The notes below the pieces were generated by a model that was given only the letters and a program-made list of their open reading frames with translations, did not search any database and was not told where the DNA came from. Source: Flavobacteriia bacterium (lineage in GTDB: Bacteria > Bacteroidota > Bacteroidia > Flavobacteriales > Schleiferiaceae). Taken from it: DNA of 6,891 bases. A program made the translations under genes and the position numbers. The stretch spans positions 1-6,891 of the forward strand of contig CATILC010000117.1 of assembly GCA_949516455.1 (NCBI GenBank), written 5' to 3'. Shown piece by piece: positions 1 to 5,336 of this stretch (position 1 is its first letter; every line of letters starts with the position of its first letter).

Positions 1-14
1 GCCGAAAACTTGCG

Positions 15-44
15 CAAAGCTACTGCGAAAAACACATTTTCAAA
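15..44 (-). promoter_or_regulatory. Bacteroidota-type promoter reading off the left edge (probably for atpB)
   Basis: Read on the minus strand, this holds TTTG (44-41), an 18-nt spacer, and TAGCTTTG (22-15). That matches the Bacteroidota sigma consensus, a TTG/TTTG -33 box and a TAnnTTTG -7 box 17-23 nt apart. Transcription would start about position 5-10 and run leftwards. No start codon follows before the window edge, so the gene it serves is outside. From the usual Flavobacteriia order after AtpZ and DUF6168 the expected target is atpB (F0 subunit a) and the rest of the ATP synthase operon; that identity is inference. The motif is seen directly, but promoter activity is not proven. Confidence 0.55.
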
Positions 45-45
45 G

Positions 46-61
46 CCCCTTTTTGCAGGGG
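46..61 (-). terminator. Small GC-rich hairpin after the DUF6168-like gene, possible weak terminator
   Basis: CCCCT (46-50) pairs with AGGGG (57-61) around a 6-nt loop, giving a 5-bp stem 25 nt past the stop codon of the DUF6168-like gene. On the minus strand it is followed only by CTTTGAAAATG, so a proper U-tract is missing. It lies directly upstream of the -33 box of the leftward promoter, which would suit a terminator separating the porW-atpZ unit from the ATP synthase operon. It could equally be a pause site or chance. An overlapping near-palindrome, GGGAAATTCCC (60-70), could compete with it. Confidence 0.3.
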
Positions 62-86
62 GAAATTCCCTTGTTGAAAGCTCTGT

Positions 87-461
87 TCAAGAAACTGAAC
101 GCACGATACCAACAGCTTGGATGGCCTGGAATATCAAACTGCTGAAAAAAGGCAGAAAAAACCAAAGTGCAACGGGACGAGTCCGCTCGTCCACGTGCAA
201 TAGCAAAGGAAGAAGATAGAGGAATCCCGCCGCAGATTTGAGCATGGCCCCTGCCAGATAGGCCATGCCGATCATGTCTGCATTGCTCTTCTTCAGCCGA
301 AGCAAGATCTTGTGCTCTGCAATGGTAAGCGCCCACAACAAGGCGTGTGCCCGATAGGCTGCTCTGAATGCCCATTCTTTGGGGAGGATGAATTCCTGAA
401 GGACAATGTGCAGGAGCAAGGTCGCGAGGGACCAGATCAGCAGATGGCCAGTGAATCGCAT
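87..461 (-). CDS. DUF6168-like small integral membrane protein, next to AtpZ
   Basis: A 124-residue, very hydrophobic protein with four likely membrane segments, at about residues 6-26, 38-54, 63-88 and 97-119. A basic loop (R55, K57, K58) lies between the second and third, and a charged loop (DERTR, 91-95) between the third and fourth. It resembles the DUF6168 family, which in Flavobacteriia typically lies between AtpZ and atpB; this assignment is from remembered gene order and topology, not a search. A conserved-looking lysine (K75) lies within the third helix. Function is unknown; an AtpI-like accessory role in F0 assembly or ion handling is possible but unproven. I chose the ATG at 461 because it overlaps the AtpZ stop codon by one base (TGATG), suggesting translational coupling, and because the frame upstream reads hydrophilic sequence antisense to no known domain. 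An upstream ATG at 542 exists but would bury the start deep within atpZ. Confidence 0.75.
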   Translation of the reverse strand: MRFTGHLLIWSLATLLLHIVLQEFILPKEWAFRAAYRAHALLWALTIAEHKILLRLKKSNADMIGMAYLAGAMLKSAAGFLYLLPLLLHVDERTRPVALWFFLPFFSSLIFQAIQAVGIVRSVS

Positions 462-694
462 CAGGATTTGATCTTTTGCACTTCTCTGATGGTCAGATAG
501 AGCGCGGCAAAAACGCCAATAAGGCTGCCGCCTATCGTCCACCAGGGGTGGCCTTCAGGGCTGCGCTTATCGAGCTCCGTACCGGCCCAGACAAACAGAC
601 CGATCACACAGATCATCTGAACGCCCATCCCTGAAAAGCGAACGAAATCAGCCCGCCGAGCGCTGCTCTTTTGCTTCTTCGGATTGTTCTCCAT
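461..694 (-). CDS. atpZ: AtpZ/AtpI family F0F1 ATP synthase accessory protein
   Basis: A 77-residue protein with a lysine-rich cytoplasmic N-terminus (residues 1-16) and two transmembrane helices (about 21-38 and 51-69). Between them is a short loop carrying the family-typical G-x-x-LD pattern (G38, L41, D42) and PWWTIGG (50-56); it ends in the charged tail REVQKIKS. The stretch FVRFSGMGVQM (17-27) matches the aromatic-R-F-S-G...Q pattern of Flavobacteriia AtpZ. Family members help ATP synthase assembly and, with AtpI, have been linked to Mg2+/Ca2+ movement. The ATG at 694 is chosen over the in-frame ATG at 754 because the longer form adds 20 residues unlike any AtpZ. A later start (M23) would delete the conserved segment before the first helix. 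The chosen start overlaps the end of the bactofilin gene by 47 nt. The expected partners, the F0 genes, lie just off the left edge. Confidence 0.85.
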   Translation of the reverse strand: MENNPKKQKSSARRADFVRFSGMGVQMICVIGLFVWAGTELDKRSPEGHPWWTIGGSLIGVFAALYLTIREVQKIKS

Positions 695-1061
695 TTCGGA
701 TGTCCCGCACCACGCCCATATTGCAGTTTCCGGTGAATTCGGCTCCCGGCTCAACGGCCAAACGGCTCGTCTGTATGTCGCCTTCGACCTTGCTGCTCGC
801 CGCGAGGGTCAGAAGTTCTGAAACGACCACCCGGCCTTTCACCTTTCCTGAGATGTTGGCATGGGCACAAAGCACGTCGCCCTCGACCAATGCCTTTTCC
901 CCAACCACCAATTTGCCCTTGAGCTCAACAGTTCCGCGGATCACTCCATCGATCCGAAAGTCACCTTCCGACCGAATGTCTCCTGTGATCTCCGTTCCAT
1001 TCAGTACGCGGTTGCTGATCTGCGCATCCGTTGATGCGTTTCTGTTTGCTGTTCGGGCCAT
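648..1061 (-). CDS. Bactofilin (polymer-forming cytoskeletal protein, DUF583)
   Basis: A 137-residue protein with the bactofilin layout: a short polar N-terminal tail (1-17), a beta-helix core of short turns rich in G, V, L and I (about 20-113), and a charged C-terminal tail (120-137, rich in E, Q, K). Core signatures include TEITGDIRSEGDFRIDG (23-39), then repeated E/K-G-x-V/L turns (TVELKGKLVVGEKALVEGDV, 44-63) and LAVEPGAEF (101-109), typical of Flavobacteriia bactofilins. Bactofilins polymerise without nucleotides, often at the membrane, and act in cell shape, polarity or as scaffolds. It starts 9 nt after the porW stop codon, so it is almost certainly co-transcribed with it. The ATG at 1061 gives the usual length. 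Its last 15 codons overlap the beginning of atpZ in another frame. The specific role in this organism is unknown. Confidence 0.92.
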   Translation of the reverse strand: MARTANRNASTDAQISNRVLNGTEITGDIRSEGDFRIDGVIRGTVELKGKLVVGEKALVEGDVLCAHANISGKVKGRVVVSELLTLAASSKVEGDIQTSRLAVEPGAEFTGNCNMGVVRDIRNGEQSEEAKEQRSAG

Positions 1062-1070
1062 CTCGTGGTC

Positions 1071-3710
1071 TTAATAGTTCTTCTCAAAAAATTTCTCGTA
1101 GCCCTCCACGTCCTTGTTCTTAAAAAAGTACGTGAAGTTCTTCTTGCTGATCACAAGCGCCTTGTAAGTGACCCCTGCAGATACAGCCTGCATTCTCGGG
1201 TCTTTCATCAAGGCCTTCTGATAGGTTTGGGCCGTGACCTGATCGGTCAGTCCCGTCACCACCAAAAGCATGATCTGCCCGGTCAAAGGTACTATCTGTT
1301 CGCCCAGTTTTTGAAAGCGGTGGAATTCCTTGTTGTGTTCTGTAAAAGCGATCTGCACTTTACTGATGTCCACCTGTCCTTCGATCAGCCAAAGGAAACG
1401 GTGCTCAGCGCCTGGCTCCATGATGTAGGGACCTCTCTCCTCTGTGGTGGCTTGCTCACCTCTTGCAGTGAGATCCACCTCATCGCCCGTGCTTTCACCC
1501 AGCTGAAGAAGGATCGACTGAGCCTGAATACCGACCTCTGAATTCGGGTACTGCTCATAGCAGGATTTGAGCCCGGCGATCATTTCCTCCCTCTTTCCCT
1601 TTCCTGCGAGGCACAGGGCTTTAACGAGCAAATAATGAGGCGCCAGCAGATCCTCTGTACACGCTGAAAGCCCTTTGTCCAATACAGAAAGTGCCTCATC
1701 GAATCGTTCTTCGCGAAATGCCCTGTAGGCCTTTTCGTAGCGGGTAAGGCATGGTCTGTCCTCTTCAACCTCCGGCGGGACCCCGTCGTTGGCGGCGAGA
1801 ATGGCGAACTCCGTACCCGCATAATCGCTGATGAGTTCATTCTTGAATTGAACAGAACGGGCTCCGTCTCCCGTTTCCCGGTACAGCAGGAAAAGCGTGT
1901 AGAGCACCCGGGCTCGCTCCTTGAAGGCTTCGAATCGCTTCAACAATTGTTCGTATGTGGCAATGGATTCACCCGCATCTTTCAATCCGTTCTTGTACAC
2001 CAGGCCCAGATCGATGAATGCTTCACGGATCAACCGATCGCTCTTTTTAAAATCCGCTTCTGAGTTTGGGATGCGTTCGAGATACGTCTCCGGTTTGTAC
2101 GGGTCTGTCGAAACCTCTCCCTGCTCTTCAGACGAAACAAACGCACTGTCTTCTTGGGCCGATCCGTTTTCCGGAGCTCCTAACCGATTTACGGCGCGGC
2201 TTTTTTGCGCCCAATTGTCCGTGTTCGGACGGTCGCCCCATACCCTTCTGAAACTCCCCCGTCCGCTGGAGACGATGGACGGATTGTAGAAATACCATTT
2301 ACCTGCATTGGGGCCTCCTCCAGCTATGGGGCCCGAAGGCATGGCCGATGCATTCAAGGCGAGTTCCCGGTTGAGTTCCTCGAGTTCCTTCTCGCGTTTT
2401 TCCTTCTCTTCCTTGGCGATGAGCTGCTCCACAATGCGCTCAGCCACCTGTCTTTGTTCGGCTGCACTGCGCCTTGAGAGGGCCTGAAGGCTGTCTTGGG
2501 TTTCAATGACCCGGATGTCTTCAACCATTCTTTTCAGCACTTCTGCCTTTTCCTTCACCTCTTTATAGCGCGGATGGTCCTGCGGCAGGCTCATGGAAGA
2601 CGAGTCGTAGTACGCCTGGGCCATGGGGTAGGCCCGAAAGGAAAAGTTGATCTCGCCCAGTTTCAAATGGGACAGTGCCTTCTGGGTCTCATTGATCACA
2701 CTGGTTCGAATACTTTTCTTCAGGAAATCCTCTGCTTTTTCGAATTCCTCTTCCTTGAGTGCCATCTCCGCCATCACATAGTACAACTGGTCGCGATTCT
2801 CGGTATTCTTTTCGTCGCGTACCATTTTCTCCAGCTCCTCGTACATGGGCAGCGGATCCTTTGCGTAGACATCGAAATTGCGCGCCCGGCTGAGCTGACT
2901 TTGGAAATAGAATTCGTAGCTGGGATTCATGTCCACGACCTGATAAAAGGCTTCCGAAGCCTCATAACCGTTCCCTTCTCGTTCCAGTGCCTGCCCACGG
3001 ATGTAGGTATAGCGGACCCTTTGCTCCTTTTTCTTTGCGAGCTCTGCTGCCTCTGCCATATTTGCCGCAACAGCTGGCCAATCCTCAAGCAGGATGTTCA
3101 TTTGGCCCATGGTCGCCAGCACCTCAGGCTTCAGTTCTTTTGGGAGCTTCGGATCGTAGTAGAGGTACTCGAGGTCGGTTTTGGCACTTTCCGGATTGCC
3201 GATCCGGATCTTGCATCGCGCGCCCCAGAGCTTGGCCTCGTGGGCCAGTTCGCCCTTGTCGTAGTTCGTTTTGATGTAGTTGAAGGTCTCCAGGGCTGAG
3301 AAGTATTCTCCCTTGTAGAAACGAGCCAGGCCGATCAGCATGTAGCTGTCGTCTATATAGTCGTTCTTTTGCCGACCGCCGATCACCATGCTGTGACCAG
3401 TGATGACCTTGACCGCCTTTTCCATGGCGCGGTCCATATCGGTGGTGATCCCTGCAGACATTTCTTCATCCGGCCATTTGTATACCGGAAGGATCCGGTC
3501 ATAGGCCTCTGGCCAAGACGATTCGATCTTGAGCTTTCCCGCCTGAAAGGCCTCGTTCCCATTGAACAGTGGGTTGAACCGGGAGGTCATCTCGTGAAAG
3601 GTCCTGCTGGTAAAGGTGTCTTTTGTTCGTTTACAGCCACTCCATGCAGCCACGAGCAGCAGGAACAAAATCGACCGGGTCAGGTGCGTAGAAAAAAGGC
3701 GGCTGCACAT
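1071..3710 (-). CDS. porW: PorW/SprE-type TPR lipoprotein of the type IX secretion/gliding system
   Basis: An 879-residue protein with a lipoprotein signal: a hydrophobic stretch at 13-22 and cysteine C26 in the context AAWSGC. The mature part opens with a segment typical of PorW/SprE (FHEMTSRFNPLFNG, 38-51; LPVYKWPDEE, 74-83). Helical TPR-like repeats run at about 120-395, for example DSYMLIGLARFYKGEYFSAL (121-140). A long charged coiled coil follows (about 395-450, rich in E, K, R), then a G/P/S-rich and acidic linker (about 452-550), a second TPR block (about 555-740) and a small C-terminal domain (about 760-879) ending KNFTYFF...YEKFFEKNY. In family members (SprE in Flavobacterium, PorW in Porphyromonas) this outer-membrane-associated lipoprotein is needed for type IX secretion and gliding, probably linking trans-envelope T9SS parts. 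Tryptophan at lipobox position -3 (W23) is unusual. The ATG at 3710 lies 26 nt after a perfect -7 box. It heads the bactofilin-atpZ unit. Confidence 0.88.
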   Translation of the reverse strand: MCSRLFSTHLTRSILFLLLVAAWSGCKRTKDTFTSRTFHEMTSRFNPLFNGNEAFQAGKLKIESSWPEAYDRILPVYKWPDEEMSAGITTDMDRAMEKAVKVITGHSMVIGGRQKNDYIDDSYMLIGLARFYKGEYFSALETFNYIKTNYDKGELAHEAKLWGARCKIRIGNPESAKTDLEYLYYDPKLPKELKPEVLATMGQMNILLEDWPAVAANMAEAAELAKKKEQRVRYTYIRGQALEREGNGYEASEAFYQVVDMNPSYEFYFQSQLSRARNFDVYAKDPLPMYEELEKMVRDEKNTENRDQLYYVMAEMALKEEEFEKAEDFLKKSIRTSVINETQKALSHLKLGEINFSFRAYPMAQAYYDSSSMSLPQDHPRYKEVKEKAEVLKRMVEDIRVIETQDSLQALSRRSAAEQRQVAERIVEQLIAKEEKEKREKELEELNRELALNASAMPSGPIAGGGPNAGKWYFYNPSIVSSGRGSFRRVWGDRPNTDNWAQKSRAVNRLGAPENGSAQEDSAFVSSEEQGEVSTDPYKPETYLERIPNSEADFKKSDRLIREAFIDLGLVYKNGLKDAGESIATYEQLLKRFEAFKERARVLYTLFLLYRETGDGARSVQFKNELISDYAGTEFAILAANDGVPPEVEEDRPCLTRYEKAYRAFREERFDEALSVLDKGLSACTEDLLAPHYLLVKALCLAGKGKREEMIAGLKSCYEQYPNSEVGIQAQSILLQLGESTGDEVDLTARGEQATTEERGPYIMEPGAEHRFLWLIEGQVDISKVQIAFTEHNKEFHRFQKLGEQIVPLTGQIMLLVVTGLTDQVTAQTYQKALMKDPRMQAVSAGVTYKALVISKKNFTYFFKNKDVEGYEKFFEKNY

Positions 3711-3735
3711 CTCGATGGGATAACTCCGAAGACGA

Positions 3736-3764
3736 CAAAGTTATTTTAATGCAACCGTTTTCAC
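3736..3764 (-). promoter_or_regulatory. Promoter of the porW-bactofilin-atpZ unit
   Basis: On the minus strand TAACTTTG (3743-3736) is a perfect match to the Bacteroidota -7 consensus TAnnTTTG. GTG (3764-3762), 18 nt upstream, stands where TTG is expected, a one-base mismatch in the -33 box. Initiation would fall near 3728, leaving a short leader of about 18 nt before the porW ATG at 3710, which is normal for this phylum. The -7 box is convincing; the -33 box is weak. Confidence 0.6.
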
Positions 3765-3800
3765 TGAGGGCCCGACCACAGGTTGAGGTTTAATAGTTTT

Positions 3801-3834
3801 TTACGTCATTAGTGTGATTCATACACTTCTTTTG
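3801..3834 (+). promoter_or_regulatory. Weak candidate promoter for the MFS transporter
   Basis: TTCTTTTG (3827-3834) differs from the Bacteroidota -7 box TAnnTTTG only at the second base and lies 14 nt before the transporter ATG. No good -33 TTG is seen; TTA at 3801-3803, with a 23-nt spacer, is the nearest approximation. A short interrupted inverted repeat, GTGT (3812-3815) and ACAC (3823-3826) separated by 7 nt, lies between the two boxes and could be a regulator site or chance. Some promoter must exist here because the upstream gene is divergent, but its exact position is uncertain. Confidence 0.3.
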
Positions 3835-3848
3835 TGATCCTCTGACGC

Positions 3849-5237
3849 ATGGAAAACAATCTGGAAAAACCCCGCCTGTCCATGGGCGGCATCATCAACC
3901 TCAGCATGGGGTTCATGGGCATCCAAATGGGATTTGGCCTTCAAAACGGCAATGCCAGCCGCATCCTTGCCAACTTCGGTGCCGACGTACACGAACTGAG
4001 CTATTTCTGGATCGTAGCCCCGCTGACCGGCCTGATCGTCCAGCCCATCATCGGACATATGGGCGACAATACATGGACGCGTCTCGGGAGAAGGAAACCC
4101 TACTTTCTGGCCGGCGCCCTGCTGGCCTCACTTGGCCTGATCTTTCTGCCGAACTCCAATGTCATTGCGGGTGAAGGTCTGCAAGCATCTGAATTCATGG
4201 GCATCTCTGCCATTCTATGGATCGGCGTTGCATTTCTCGCGCTCATGGATGCCTCCTTCAATATCTGCATGGAACCCTTTCGTGCCTTGGTGGGCGATGT
4301 GCTTCCCCAAAAGCAGGGAACCATTGGATTCAGCGTGCAGACGATCCTCATTGGTATGGGGGCCATTTTGGGCTCCTTCCTTCCGTGGATACTGACCAAT
4401 TGGTTCGGTGTGGCCAACACGGCCGCTGACGGCATGGTCGCTCCCAATGTGGTCTGGTCTTTCTATGCAGGGGCCTTTCTGCTGATGGCCACCATCCTCT
4501 ACACCATCGCAACGGTCCGGGAATACAGTCCGGAGGAATACAAGCAGTTCAGGAAAAGTGAAGGGACAGGCGAAAAAGAAGTGAAGAAAGGGCTGCTGGC
4601 ATCGATCTTACAGGATGCCGGGTCAATGCCTGTGCGGATGAAGCGTCTGGGATGGGTGCAGATATTCTCCTGGTTCGGCCTGTTCACCATGTGGGTATAC
4701 ACCACCTCTGCGGTGGCCACCCATCACTTCGGTCTGTCGCCAGAAGTCCATTCGGGAAAGAGCTACAACGATGCCGGAGACCTTGTGGGCGTGCTCTTTG
4801 GAACCTACAATTTCGTGGCCCTCATTTTTGCCTTTCTCATCACGCCGATCGCACGGTTGACGAGCCGAAAATTCGTTCATTTTGCCTCGCTCATTTTAGG
4901 CGGCCTTGGACTGCTGAGCATGTATGTGCTGCCTCAGGAATGGCTGGTGCTGAGCATGATCGGGGTGGGGATCGCCTGGGCAAGCATTTTAACGGTTCCA
5001 TACGCCCTGCTGGTCGATGCGCTGCCCGCTGAGAAAATGGGCATTTATATGGGGATATTCAACTTCTTCATCGTTCTGCCGCAGATCGTGAATGCGCTCA
5101 TAGGCGGATGGATCGTGCACGACTTCTTTGCGGACTACGCCATTTATTACGTGGCCTTCGGAGGTTTGACCTTTTTGATCGCTGGCCTGCTCACGCTGCG
5201 CATCAAAGAGCCTTTGTTTGGCGGTAGCGACAACTGA
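3849..5237 (+). CDS. MFS sugar transporter, SLC45/GPH-like (probable maltose/sucrose-type sugar:cation symporter)
   Basis: A 462-residue inner-membrane protein with about 12 helices, near residues 14-32, 50-70, 85-101, 117-140, 158-182, 202-222, 265-290, 311-336, 343-362, 364-390, 398-424 and 430-452. A hydrophilic central loop (223-262, rich in K, E, R) separates the two halves. The loop after helix 2 carries an MFS signature of the SLC45/sucrose-transporter type, GHMGDNTWTRLGRRKPY (69-85), with D73, R78 and the G-R-R triplet (80-82). DASFNICMEPFRALVGD (134-150) also fits bacterial SLC45-like sugar carriers. Relatives in Bacteroidota often lie in maltose or other alpha-glucoside utilisation clusters, but no sugar-metabolism gene is seen here, so the substrate is unassigned. 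The ATG at 3849 is chosen because the protein then has a normal short polar N-terminus. It is divergent from porW. Confidence 0.85.
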   Translation: MENNLEKPRLSMGGIINLSMGFMGIQMGFGLQNGNASRILANFGADVHELSYFWIVAPLTGLIVQPIIGHMGDNTWTRLGRRKPYFLAGALLASLGLIFLPNSNVIAGEGLQASEFMGISAILWIGVAFLALMDASFNICMEPFRALVGDVLPQKQGTIGFSVQTILIGMGAILGSFLPWILTNWFGVANTAADGMVAPNVVWSFYAGAFLLMATILYTIATVREYSPEEYKQFRKSEGTGEKEVKKGLLASILQDAGSMPVRMKRLGWVQIFSWFGLFTMWVYTTSAVATHHFGLSPEVHSGKSYNDAGDLVGVLFGTYNFVALIFAFLITPIARLTSRKFVHFASLILGGLGLLSMYVLPQEWLVLSMIGVGIAWASILTVPYALLVDALPAEKMGIYMGIFNFFIVLPQIVNALIGGWIVHDFFADYAIYYVAFGGLTFLIAGLLTLRIKEPLFGGSDN

Positions 5238-5262
5238 TCGAATAACAAGATTCCAGTACACG

Positions 5263-5288
5263 GAAGAGGCTGACCAGCTGCAGTCTTC
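5263..5288 (+). terminator. Imperfect hairpin after the MFS gene, possible weak terminator
   Basis: GAAGA (5263-5267) and CTG (5270-5272) pair with CAG (5281-5283) and TCTTC (5284-5288). This gives an 8-bp stem with a 2-nt GG bulge and an 8-nt loop, 25 nt past the transporter stop codon. No T-run follows, so intrinsic termination is doubtful. The rest of the 99-nt gap before the peptidase gene shows no clear TAnnTTTG promoter box, leaving open whether that gene is read through from the transporter. Confidence 0.22.
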
Positions 5289-5336
5289 ATCCATTGGTGG
5301 ATTGCCCTTTACTTAGCGGAACTCATTGAACAGCTC

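Noticed and set aside
40..375. Minus-strand 111-codon frame overlapping the DUF6168-like gene
   Set aside because: It is out of frame with the four-helix membrane protein, has no membrane or domain pattern, and would run through the hairpin near the left edge.
700..1074. Plus-strand 124-codon frame opposite the bactofilin
   Set aside because: It is a serine/threonine/proline-rich shadow of the beta-helix codons and has no family resemblance.
2365..2395. Short GAGTTCC direct repeats (three copies)
   Set aside because: They reflect repeated glutamate/leucine codons in the coiled coil of the PorW-like protein (E-L-E-E-L-N-R-E-L) rather than a DNA-level repeat.
2496..3299. Long plus-strand open frame of 267 codons antisense to porW
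   Set aside because: It lies wholly inside the well-supported porW gene. Its translation is rich in H, F, L and V, as expected from the complement of charged helical repeat codons, and it has no recognisable domain.
3369..3749. Plus-strand 126-codon frame overlapping the porW start and intergenic region
   Set aside because: Mostly antisense to the porW signal and N-terminal region. It has no domain and would run through the porW promoter.
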